Assembly: GCF_010470675.1 (NCBI RefSeq)
Contig: NZ_VOIQ01000014.1
Span: forward strand, 1-64,000
Direction of reading: 5' to 3'
DNA from: Desulfovibrio sp. JC010
GTDB taxonomy: Bacteria > Desulfobacterota > Desulfovibrionia > Desulfovibrionales > Desulfovibrionaceae
DNA: 64,000 nt
The position numbers and the translations under genes were made by a program. The notes beneath the pieces were generated by a model. It was not told the DNA's origin. It searched no databases and worked only from the letters and a program-made list of their open reading frames with translations. This document shows, piece by piece, positions 50,113 through 58,217 of this stretch. Within the stretch, counting starts at the first letter, position 1. The number at the start of each line of letters is the position of its first letter.

Positions 50113-52357
50113 CTCTTTTTTTAATTCCAGACCGACCCTTTACATCGGGCTCGGCGGAGCCGGAATCCGGGTGGTCAGCACTTTGCGTTCTTATTTGCGT
50201 ACTGTGCATCCCGACATGAATAAATCTCTGTGCCGGTTTGTCGGCATAGACATTGAATCTGCATACCAGCTTCCCCATGAAGAAGGCGGAAACGGGACTG
50301 AATATTCGGCTTTGGGGCCCTTGCGTATCCTAAATGATATTGATCCCGGGGGCCGTGACTCATGTCTCGATTACCGGGTTGCCCTTGACCTTGATGCCAC
50401 AGTCACCGCGGTGACCAGAATGAAATCCGGTGCCGGGTTCGGCGAATCATATCCTACGCTCCGCGATTGGTTTCCCGTACCAGAAGGGCTGACCGAGACC
50501 GCCCCCTATCATCTGAGCAAGACCGCAACCGGGCTTTTATGGCGCCCGATCGGTCGTCTGGCGTGGGCTTTTAATTACCGGTCTATTTATTCAACTCTTT
50601 CAAGAGCTTATTCTGAACTTAGTCAGGGACGTTCCCATTATGTGCGGGCAGTGGTTGCCGGATATCTTGGCGGCGGGGTTTGCGGCGGGACATTCTGGGA
50701 CGCAGCTTTGATGCTGCGCCGTATGGAAAGCGAAGTGGATTTCGAGATGCTGGGTTATTTCATGCTCCATGCCACGGAGTCGGACTCTTTTCCGGAAGTC
50801 CACCGCCGCAATAACGTCGATGCGGCTCTGACCGAAATGGATGCGTACCTGAAGCGGCCTGCCGGAACTCCCCTGCAAACTTATACCCCCGGTGCGCCGA
50901 GAGGGGAAAATCTCTCCGGATATCCTTCGGCCAGTCCGGTATTTGATCGTATTTATCTGTATAAACCGAAACGAAGTCTTGAAGCAGGCAGGAGCGAGAT
51001 TCTGCCGGGCCATTCGGATTGTCTGAAAATGGCCAAGAATATGGCGGCCTTTGTCACCCCTTCGATCAGCGAATATGTCTGCTCAGTACATGCAGCACTT
51101 TCGTCTGCAGACCGCGCTGGCAGTGGAAAGCCTCGGCTGGCGGTCTCGGCAAGTTTTCCTTTTGAAATGTATGATCTGAATGAGGCCGCCGGGGTCCTGA
51201 ATGAGGCTCTGAAACTGACCCGGACCGTAGATCCTGTGCCGGAAGATGGACCGGATGCTTGGAAGGAAAGTGTCCGGGCTAAATCAGAGGGTGATGAATC
51301 CGGCAGAAATAAGATTACAGCACCCGCGTCCGGTACAGATACGGATTTGTCAGGTCGGACTTATACGGAAGACGATAAAGTTCGAGATCTGTTGATTGAT
51401 GTGCTGGTCAGATGCGTGTTGCGCATTTTGCTGGAAAAAGAATGTCCAGATGAAGCAGCTTTCCGCAAGGTCATGGGCGAGTTTGATCTGGGGCTTGATA
51501 TGGTTTCCTCCAAAAGAATAATCGCTTCCGCCGACAACCGGTATTGTGGTCCTTTATGCTTGCTTGTGGAAAAGGCTTCAGCCGGTAATATTCCCGGTGT
51601 GCTCAACAAGTTCACGGTAATCCAGAAGAACCTGTACGCCGTGCAGGATAAGTACGAATCTCTGAAAAAGATGGCAATGCCGTATCATCCTGCGGAAGAC
51701 ATAACCGGACGTCCTTTAAGGGACATTGTTAAGGAACTGGATGCCGAGGGCCTCGTGCATCGAGAAAAAATCAAGAAGCCTCTGGCGGATGAATCGTTAC
51801 CTGTTTCTTTTGCCTCACAGGACAAGGCTGTGGTGGATTTGGCACTGGAAATTGTTCGACAAGGTCTGCTGCAAAGAGCCGGGACTCATAAGGTGGGGAC
51901 TGATATATCATGCAGTGAATATGAGCATGATCTCTACGGGCTGTTGCGAAACTCGGCCCATTTAGCGAAAGATTGGGAATATGGACCCTACTCCGGGGAA
52001 GTAACTCTGCTTCAGGAGCGTAGGTATGCGGGGTTGCTGGACGTAATCAGCGAGCCGGATATGTTCAATTCATTAATGGTAAAAATTAAGGATATTTTTT
52101 GCCGGCAGGATGAGTGGCTTAGACGGGGGGCTGCACAGGCCAGTGATGCCCGTAAAGGTCTGGGTGCAGTGCGTAGTATACTGGAAAAGTTGAATCTGGG
52201 CCTGCACGAGAACAGGTTTCCTGATTCGGCACTCGGGGGTTTTGTAAAAGCGTGTTTGTCAGGAAAATGGGAAGAATTTCGGGACTTGTTTGAGAAAGTT
52301 AGCGAGGGCAAAGTGCCTTCAGATCCCGCAGGAGAAGATGGAGGGGCAGGTAGGTGA
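50099..52357 (+). CDS. Cluster gene H: second tubulin-like protein, altered GTP loop
   Basis: 752 residues from a GTG at 50099 (GGAGG upstream), overlapping gene G by 14 bases. N-terminal YIGLGGAGIRVV is a normal first glycine loop. The signature loop reads LGGGVCGGTFWD (about 188-199), where gene F has LAGGTGSGMFWD: the Thr and following Gly are replaced by Val-Cys, so GTP hydrolysis may be impaired. Shared motifs with F (LLWRPIGRLAW versus QWRPLGRLAF) show common descent. No zinc ribbons. Probably forms a heteromer with F. Confidence 0.78.
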   Translation: MRQNNSFFNSRPTLYIGLGGAGIRVVSTLRSYLRTVHPDMNKSLCRFVGIDIESAYQLPHEEGGNGTEYSALGPLRILNDIDPGGRDSCLDYRVALDLDATVTAVTRMKSGAGFGESYPTLRDWFPVPEGLTETAPYHLSKTATGLLWRPIGRLAWAFNYRSIYSTLSRAYSELSQGRSHYVRAVVAGYLGGGVCGGTFWDAALMLRRMESEVDFEMLGYFMLHATESDSFPEVHRRNNVDAALTEMDAYLKRPAGTPLQTYTPGAPRGENLSGYPSASPVFDRIYLYKPKRSLEAGRSEILPGHSDCLKMAKNMAAFVTPSISEYVCSVHAALSSADRAGSGKPRLAVSASFPFEMYDLNEAAGVLNEALKLTRTVDPVPEDGPDAWKESVRAKSEGDESGRNKITAPASGTDTDLSGRTYTEDDKVRDLLIDVLVRCVLRILLEKECPDEAAFRKVMGEFDLGLDMVSSKRIIASADNRYCGPLCLLVEKASAGNIPGVLNKFTVIQKNLYAVQDKYESLKKMAMPYHPAEDITGRPLRDIVKELDAEGLVHREKIKKPLADESLPVSFASQDKAVVDLALEIVRQGLLQRAGTHKVGTDISCSEYEHDLYGLLRNSAHLAKDWEYGPYSGEVTLLQERRYAGLLDVISEPDMFNSLMVKIKDIFCRQDEWLRRGAAQASDARKGLGAVRSILEKLNLGLHENRFPDSALGGFVKACLSGKWEEFRDLFEKVSEGKVPSDPAGEDGGAGR

Positions 52358-53178
52358 GCAGTAACAACAGGTTTGAGACTAAAACCTTTTCGTTTGATTT
52401 TGTTGAAGACAATTTTGAAAAGTGGAGTGGTTTGATCCATTCGCCTGCCCTTGACGAGTTCTGGGACAGGATTTCCGGCTTTGCCGAGGTTGCTTTTGAA
52501 GCGGATGGAGCAGCTGTTGCGAAAAGTGAACTCATTGAGGATCTGGCCCGTCAGATTGCCGCAAAATTAGGAGCACATAAGGATGGTTCGTACATAGGCA
52601 ATGACGTTGTCTCGGAAGCTTTAAAAATAGTTCAAGCAGTGGAATCAGCTGACCGGATCGGATTCTATACGGCCCTGATTCAGGGGGTGCATGGGCTTAC
52701 GGAAAAGAAAGGTGATGCTTTGCAGAATGGTGATTCCAAAAGTGTGGGAATGCTGTTGGGCGCGGTGTTGGATGTTTTTACCGCAAGTGTCAAGGAGTCT
52801 CTTTTGGAAAAGGATATCAGGCAATGGTTGCGGGACGGGCAGACCCTGCTGCCTGAGAACCTGCCTGTTCCCGAGAGGACAAGGGTGGTCGTCTACAGTG
52901 GGCCGGCCGGGGATACCTTGAAAGACGGGAGTATGGGGGATTCGTTGTTCAAGTGCGGATTGGAAGTGTTTCATGCTGATGTGGAAAAGCGACTCGGACC
53001 CTCTGCCGTTCCCCAGCTTTATTTTGAGGACATTAGTTTTTCCCTTGATGCTGTTTGCAGCGATGGTGTTGGAGGTAGGGGCCGTTTTGAATCCATGCCT
53101 GATGATGAAAAAAAATACTATTTTGTGTTTCCAGAAGTTTTTGTGTCTCAGAATCACGAAGAGAGTGATGAAGATTAG
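52354..53178 (+). CDS. Cluster gene I: soluble hypothetical protein
   Basis: 274 residues, GTG start overlapping the H stop (GTGA), AGGAGAAGATGGAGGGG region upstream. Mostly helical to about 170, then a beta-rich end (TRVVVYSGPAGDTL, PQLYFEDISFSLDAV, KKYYFVFPEVFVSQ). No signal peptide or membrane segment. Last gene of the cluster and translationally coupled, so its product likely works with the tubulin-like proteins. Family not recognised. Confidence 0.7.
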   Translation: MSSNNRFETKTFSFDFVEDNFEKWSGLIHSPALDEFWDRISGFAEVAFEADGAAVAKSELIEDLARQIAAKLGAHKDGSYIGNDVVSEALKIVQAVESADRIGFYTALIQGVHGLTEKKGDALQNGDSKSVGMLLGAVLDVFTASVKESLLEKDIRQWLRDGQTLLPENLPVPERTRVVVYSGPAGDTLKDGSMGDSLFKCGLEVFHADVEKRLGPSAVPQLYFEDISFSLDAVCSDGVGGRGRFESMPDDEKKYYFVFPEVFVSQNHEESDED

Positions 53179-53181
53179 ATT

Positions 53182-53217
53182 GTTACCGCACTGGCTAAGA
53201 AAACCGGATTCAAGGTT
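53182..53217 (+). pseudogene. Scrap of a second DUF6573 gene
   Basis: These 36 bases match 35992-36027 of the DUF6573 gene at 28 positions (78%), encoding VTALAKKTGFKV against VTEQAKETGFKV. The frame ends at a TAA shortly after and nothing further is conserved. It directly follows the last cluster gene. Confidence 0.55.
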
Positions 53218-53353
53218 ACAATGTAAGTCCTGTGTTGTTCAGATTGAATTGCCAGTGCTGTTTGGATGGTTTATTCTCCCACCAGCTAACTGTTTTTTTG
53301 CCTAAGATAAATTCGTCAGAATATCGGGTGTTGAATTATAAAGGAGCTGGTAG

Positions 53354-53743
53354 ATGTACAAATATATTAAGGATCTTTTTCAGTCTTTCTTTGATGTTAA
53401 AAAATCGGAAGATCCTGCTGCATCGATAGGAAAAGACACTGCACAAGAAGAGCAAGTTACATTCGATAAAGAGTCTTTTGATTCGGAAGATGTTAGAGTC
53501 TATGCCCTTTCAACCTGCATTCACTGTAAGAATGCTAAGCGATACCTCGATAAGTGCGGTGTGAAATATAATTGTGTTTATGTAGATGAGCTTACTGGTG
53601 GGGATCGCAAGGAAATTGTACAGGAAATCAAAGAGCACAATCCTTCACTGTCCTTCCCTGTAATTATGATCAAAGAGACTGTGCTTGTTGGCTATAACAA
53701 GGATGAACTCGCCGCAGTCCTTGAAAAGGAATGGAAAGAATAA
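53354..53743 (+). CDS. Glutaredoxin-like protein with N-terminal extension
   Basis: 129 residues; AAAGGAG before the ATG. Residues 47-129 are a glutaredoxin fold with active site CIHC (55-58) in VYALSTCIHCKNAKRYL and the cis-proline segment SFPVIMI, then GYNKDEL. The 45-residue N-terminal extension is charged and not conserved in ordinary glutaredoxins. Its stop overlaps the start of the FTR-like gene (TAATG), so the two are coupled: the partner may be its reductase. Confidence 0.85.
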   Translation: MYKYIKDLFQSFFDVKKSEDPAASIGKDTAQEEQVTFDKESFDSEDVRVYALSTCIHCKNAKRYLDKCGVKYNCVYVDELTGGDRKEIVQEIKEHNPSLSFPVIMIKETVLVGYNKDELAAVLEKEWKE

Positions 53744-54075
53744 TGGATGCCAAACAACTTTTCGAAATTTTGAAAAAAATCCAAGAGCCCAAGGGTTACT
53801 GTTTTAACTCCGATATGGATATTACCATGACGCTTCTGGAATCGCTCCTCAAGAATAAGGATCGCTACGGTTATATGGCATGCCCTTGTCGCCTTGCAAG
53901 TGGAGAGCAAAAAAATGACAAGGACATTGTCTGCCCATGCAGCTACCGCGAGGACGATGTTGAAGAGTACGGTTCCTGTTACTGTACTCTTTACGTCAGT
54001 AAAGAATACAATGAAGGCAAGATCGAAAAACAGGCCGTTCCTGAACGTCGGCCCCCGGAAAAGATTTTCTTTTGA
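53743..54075 (+). CDS. Ferredoxin-thioredoxin reductase catalytic-subunit-like protein
   Basis: 110 residues. The cysteine pattern CPC (47-49), CPC (64-66), CYC (79-81) is that of the FTR catalytic chain, which holds a 4Fe-4S cluster next to a redox disulfide; the classical third motif is CHC, here CYC. FTR passes electrons from ferredoxin to a disulfide. No separate variable chain is nearby, as in anaerobes. With the preceding glutaredoxin-like protein it forms a probable ferredoxin-driven thiol pathway. Confidence 0.85.
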   Translation: MDAKQLFEILKKIQEPKGYCFNSDMDITMTLLESLLKNKDRYGYMACPCRLASGEQKNDKDIVCPCSYREDDVEEYGSCYCTLYVSKEYNEGKIEKQAVPERRPPEKIFF

Positions 54076-54076
54076 T

Positions 54077-54131
54077 AATCACCAGCCTCCAGTGACCAGA
54101 TCAAACCAATCAGGATAACCTTCAATTTTCA
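54077..54131 (+). repeat. Long intergenic repeat, copy 3 (3' part)
   Basis: AATCACCAGCCTCCAGTGACC, then AGATCAAACCAATCAGGATAACC and TTCAATTTTCA, matches the conserved end of copies 1 and 2 with one to three changes over 55 bases. The hairpin and middle parts are missing, being replaced by the end of the FTR-like gene. Confidence 0.8.
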
Positions 54132-54241
54132 TAGAAATAGGCATTGATCCGATGTTTTACTCCCTTTACCTTGCACGAACCCCTGCAGCGGGTTAAAATC
54201 TGGCATGACTGTATAACCCTAGCAAACTTTGGAGGGCAGGT

Positions 54242-54514
54242 ATGTCAGTGGAAAACGCCAGAGCTTTTATTGAAAAGGTTAAGTCGGACGGTTCGTTCAG
54301 CGCACAAATCAACAATGCAGAGTCCAAAGAGGCGCGTGTGCAGATTGCCAGAGAGGCAGGCTTGGAATTTACTGAGCAGGAATATTTGGAGGTAACTTCG
54401 CAGCTTCCCGCTTGGACCATGGATGACTGGCTTGCTGCCCGGCGGGCGTACGATTCATACGAGACAAGCTGGCTGGCCGGTGAATTCAATCCCTGGCGTA
54501 TTGATCTTAAGTAG
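54242..54514 (+). CDS. Nif11-domain protein
   Basis: 90 residues; GGAGG before the ATG. SVENARAFIEKVKSDGSF then AREAGLEFTEQEYLEV matches the Nif11 domain, best known as leader of lanthipeptide-type precursors and as a nitrogen-fixation-associated protein. There is no double-glycine cleavage site and no Cys-rich core after the domain (the tail is WTMDDWLAARRAYDSYETSW), and no modifying enzyme next to it. So it is probably not a peptide precursor. Function unknown. Confidence 0.75.
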   Translation: MSVENARAFIEKVKSDGSFSAQINNAESKEARVQIAREAGLEFTEQEYLEVTSQLPAWTMDDWLAARRAYDSYETSWLAGEFNPWRIDLK

Positions 54515-54526
54515 TATTGTGTTCGC

Positions 54527-57259
54527 TTAAGCCTCAGACTCCCCAATTCCTTCAATGGGCAGTCTGATTATAAACGCCGTGCCTACACCTTCTTCGGATT
54601 CTATGTCGATGGTGCCGCCATGTTTTTCGACGATGATGTCATGGACTATGGCTAGACCCTGTCCTGTTCCTTTGCCTACTTCTTTTGTGGTGAAGAACGG
54701 GTCGAATATCTTATGCATGTTTTCTTTTGAAATTCCGCAGCCGGTATCTTTGATGATGATGGTGGCAAAAGGAGGTTCAAATTTTGTGGTCACAGATATT
54801 ATTCCTTTCTGCTCCCCATCTTTATTATCCGCTATGGCGTGTGCTGCATTTACAATTACATTGAGCAGAACCTGATTGATTGCTCCGGGCAGGCATTGTA
54901 CCGGAGGCAGGTCCGGCTCAAGGGCGGTTTCAAGCTCTGCCGCATATTTCCATTCATTACGGGATACTTCAATGGTGTTCCGGATGGCTTTGTTAATATC
55001 AACTGCCTTTGGTTTTTCTTCTCCTGAGTGGGAAAAATTCTTCATGGCCAAAACAATTTTGGCTACCCGTTCAACTCCTTCCAGTGCCCGGTCACAGGCT
55101 TTAATGGATTCGGTTTCAATGAATTCCAGATCGATATCATCTTTGTGTTCTTCGATCTCTTCAAGAATTTCACTTTGTGTGTCAGAAGATTTTGCTTTTA
55201 TGTATCTTTCATACATTTCCAGCAGTTCGGTGGTGTCGCCGTAGGCTTCCTTAACAAAACGGATGCTGTCGCCAACATATTGGATGGGCGTGTTGATCTC
55301 GTGCGCAATGCCTGATGCCAGCAGTCCTATGGATTCCAGCTTTTGCGCTATGTTCAGCTTTCTTTCAAGATGCTTGCGATCCGTAATGTCAAATACTACC
55401 TGCACAAGGTGGGTCGTTCCGCTGATGTGGATTTCAAAAAGATGGCGTGAGACAGGCAGCGGGGCTGAATCCTTCAGGGTTAGGATTCCTTCTTCGTATG
55501 AACCCTGCTCATGCCAATTGGGGCAGAGCAGGTCTTTTTTGGTGTCGGAAGTGAAGCTGAACTCTGTCTGGCAGGCGGCATTAAGAATTGCATTGCGACT
55601 CATGTTGAGCAGTTTTTCTCCTACACTGTTGCAGTCGACCATCATGCCAATGGTGGGGTCAAAAACGAATACAGCCGCGCCGAGACCTTCGAATATAGTG
55701 CCCAGAAATTCCTGATGTTCCGCCTGCTGGATGAGTACTTTTTTCTGCTCCGATATGTCATGGACATTTGCCAGAATAACTATTTCCCCGCCCAGTTCAA
55801 TGCGGTTCAAAGCTACCTCTACCTCAAAAAGATGGCCGTCTTCAGGGCGTCTGGCTGTCCACTCAAAAAGCACTTTCTCCCCGTTTAGGGCCTGCTTCCA
55901 TTTTTCATCCAGAATTTCCAGATCTAAATCCGGGGCGGAGTAATCATCCTTAATATTATATTGAACGGCTTCTTCTTTGTTTACTTTATACACTTCAAGC
56001 ATGGTGTCATTGACAGTTATAATGTCGCCTTCAACATCGTGGATGAAGATGGAGTCGTGGGTGTTGTCGAAGATCAAGCGCATGGCTGTCTCGGCTTCCC
56101 GTCGTTCCTGCACTTCTCTGGTCAATGCATCTGCCTGTTTTTTCAGGGCCGCTGTGCGTTTCTGCACCCTTGTCTCCAGTTCATCGTTGATCTGCATAAG
56201 GGCTTTTTCTGCATGGCTGCGGGCCTCGACTTCATTTATCAGCTGTTTGTTTTTCTGTTCGATTTTTTCAGCCTGCTTTGCCGCTTCCTCTACACGGATA
56301 TTGAGGACAAGGTTACGGGCGTTGATTTTGATAATGAAAATTCCGCCACCCAAAAGGAGTAAAGCCAGCAATATCGTATAGATGAGAAGGTTGCGCGGGG
56401 AGATTGTTCCTACTACTTCCGCTTCGGGGGTGATGCTCAGCAGTGAAAAGGGAGTCCCTTCCACCACGGACCGCACAATAAATGTTTGCAGTGGTTTTCC
56501 CTGCTGCTCAAGGTCTATGAGAAGCTCACTCACTCTGCCTGCGGGAATATTCCGGTTGCTGGATATCTTTTCTGCCAATTGCAAAGGGATTTCATTGAAG
56601 GGGCAGTATACGTCTTTGTCGTATATCAGGTAGTTAAAACTTTTCAGTCCGGAGTCAGGGCTAGAGCCTTCCTGAAAGGGCAGGATTTCTTTTGCATTGA
56701 GCCATGCCAGAATGGTTCCGACTTTTTCTCCCCTGAACATGTACGGAAGCATGAGTATAAAACAGGTCTTGTCTTTGCTTTTCTTAAATACAATCCGGAC
56801 TTCTTGGTGAATCAGGTCCGGGGGTATAGGGGCCTTGCATAGCGTATTCCTTGTTCGGCCATGTTCATTGTCGGCAAGAATTTTTTTGGACTGGTCTACA
56901 AAGACGAGTCGTGAGTATATGGGAACATCATTGATCTGTTTTATTTTGATTATCCGGCTAAACAGTTCGGATATTTGTATAAGGCTGGCATGAAGGCCGT
57001 ATTCAGGGGCCATCCCCAATGCCTTGTTGTCAAAGTAGCTCAAAAGCTCCCTGCTGGCGGAGAGGTCGATAAGGTCATTCCGCCTTTCGGAAAAGAAATG
57101 GCTTAATGAATCGGCCTCCCGCTGTGAATACTCGCTGAACTGTACTAATGATGCTTTCCGTAAATCCACCTGTGAGCGGTAGTTTGTCCAGATGATGGAT
57201 ATGACGAAGATAGCTATTAAAGCGAGTGCCGCCGGGATAGCTTTATTGCTTTTGAACAA
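54527..57259 (-). CDS. PAS-containing membrane sensor histidine kinase
   Basis: 910 residues, TTG start after GAGGAG. Two membrane segments (8-25 and about 285-305) enclose a 260-residue periplasmic sensor. A coiled coil follows, then two PAS domains (about 390-510 and 520-640), a dimerisation domain with GIAHEINTPIQY (phospho-His) and a HATPase domain with NVIVNAAHAI, DTGCGI and GKGTGQGLAI. The long insertion after the His box is typical of this kinase subgroup. It follows the solute-binding protein gene, which may deliver a ligand. Confidence 0.9.
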   Translation of the reverse strand: MFKSNKAIPAALALIAIFVISIIWTNYRSQVDLRKASLVQFSEYSQREADSLSHFFSERRNDLIDLSASRELLSYFDNKALGMAPEYGLHASLIQISELFSRIIKIKQINDVPIYSRLVFVDQSKKILADNEHGRTRNTLCKAPIPPDLIHQEVRIVFKKSKDKTCFILMLPYMFRGEKVGTILAWLNAKEILPFQEGSSPDSGLKSFNYLIYDKDVYCPFNEIPLQLAEKISSNRNIPAGRVSELLIDLEQQGKPLQTFIVRSVVEGTPFSLLSITPEAEVVGTISPRNLLIYTILLALLLLGGGIFIIKINARNLVLNIRVEEAAKQAEKIEQKNKQLINEVEARSHAEKALMQINDELETRVQKRTAALKKQADALTREVQERREAETAMRLIFDNTHDSIFIHDVEGDIITVNDTMLEVYKVNKEEAVQYNIKDDYSAPDLDLEILDEKWKQALNGEKVLFEWTARRPEDGHLFEVEVALNRIELGGEIVILANVHDISEQKKVLIQQAEHQEFLGTIFEGLGAAVFVFDPTIGMMVDCNSVGEKLLNMSRNAILNAACQTEFSFTSDTKKDLLCPNWHEQGSYEEGILTLKDSAPLPVSRHLFEIHISGTTHLVQVVFDITDRKHLERKLNIAQKLESIGLLASGIAHEINTPIQYVGDSIRFVKEAYGDTTELLEMYERYIKAKSSDTQSEILEEIEEHKDDIDLEFIETESIKACDRALEGVERVAKIVLAMKNFSHSGEEKPKAVDINKAIRNTIEVSRNEWKYAAELETALEPDLPPVQCLPGAINQVLLNVIVNAAHAIADNKDGEQKGIISVTTKFEPPFATIIIKDTGCGISKENMHKIFDPFFTTKEVGKGTGQGLAIVHDIIVEKHGGTIDIESEEGVGTAFIIRLPIEGIGESEA

Positions 57260-57284
57260 TAGAATCTCCTCTTAGCGAAAGGGA

Positions 57285-58172
57285 TTAATTTTGAAAAAAT
57301 TCTCTGTAATAGCTGAATACTGCAGGATAATATTTCCTTATCAGCCTGTTGTATTCGCCGCTTTTCCTGAGTTCGGCGTAGAATTCATTGAATTCTTTGA
57401 GTAGTTCCGGTGAATTTTTGCGAAATCCGGCACCCATGGTCTGCCGATGGGAAATAGGACCGATTACCTTGATTTTTCCGGGCCATTTGTTCAGCGCAAC
57501 CAGCGAATCCGGAACATCAAGCAGGGCCACGTCGGCTTCTCCTTTGATAATCGCCGGTGCTATGTCGTTGAGGCTGCCTGGAAAATTGATGATGGTGGCA
57601 ACGCTGGAGTCAATGCCGTAAAGCCCCGGAGCTAGGCAGGTCCCCTGTTTGCCCATGACTTTTTTGCCTTTGAGCATGTTCTTGACCGCTTTGATATCAT
57701 CATCAATGTCTCCGCTGGGCTTGATGGGCTTTAACGGGGAGTCTCCACGGGCAACACACCAGACCTGCGTGGGAAAAGTCGATTCGGAGTAGTTGATGAC
57801 TTCCTGCCGCCATTTCAGCTTGGTCAAACCGTTGGAAATGATATCCCCTTTGATGGGGGTTTTTTCCAGAAACTCAACACCGTCCCCATCGGGTTTGACC
57901 ATTGTTCCGGTCAGGTCACCGAAAATAGTGGACCAGTTGGAGCGCACAAATTCATATTTGACTCCGAGATGTGCCGCGAAAAGTTTAATCACTTCCACGC
58001 TTAATCCGGTTTCCTGACCGGTTACAAAGTTTGCGTAGGGAATTCCCAGATGCCGCAGGGTTCCTCTTTTTTTGATCTGGTCAAGATCGGAAGCGAAAAC
58101 CGTTCCGGCAAATATTATTATAAGCAGGGACATGGCTGCAGCGAAAAAGGATGTGTTTTTCTTAAGGCTCAT
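57285..58172 (-). CDS. Periplasmic solute-binding protein, family 3 type
   Basis: 295 residues: signal peptide ending TVFASDL, RGTLRHLGIPYANFVTG start of lobe one, ETGLSVEVIKLFAAHLGVKYEF, and IIKGEADVALLDVPDSLVAL near the hinge. Family 3 proteins bind amino acids or small acids. No ABC permease is near; it sits between a response regulator and a sensor kinase, 26 bases from the latter, so it probably serves as the periplasmic sensor of that kinase. Confidence 0.82.
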   Translation of the reverse strand: MSLKKNTSFFAAAMSLLIIIFAGTVFASDLDQIKKRGTLRHLGIPYANFVTGQETGLSVEVIKLFAAHLGVKYEFVRSNWSTIFGDLTGTMVKPDGDGVEFLEKTPIKGDIISNGLTKLKWRQEVINYSESTFPTQVWCVARGDSPLKPIKPSGDIDDDIKAVKNMLKGKKVMGKQGTCLAPGLYGIDSSVATIINFPGSLNDIAPAIIKGEADVALLDVPDSLVALNKWPGKIKVIGPISHRQTMGAGFRKNSPELLKEFNEFYAELRKSGEYNRLIRKYYPAVFSYYREFFQN

Positions 58173-58217
58173 ATTTTTTCTCCGCTTTTTAGAATGTTCC
58201 GGGGGGGCTTACCTCTG

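Noticed and set aside
30792-54131. Calling the island a complete integrative conjugative element
   Set aside because: No integrase, relaxase or mating-pair genes, and no second copy of the tRNA 3' end was found in the window.
54203-54220. TGGCATGACTGTATAA as a sigma-54 promoter before the Nif11 gene
   Set aside because: The -12 element lacks the required GC; only the -24 half fits.
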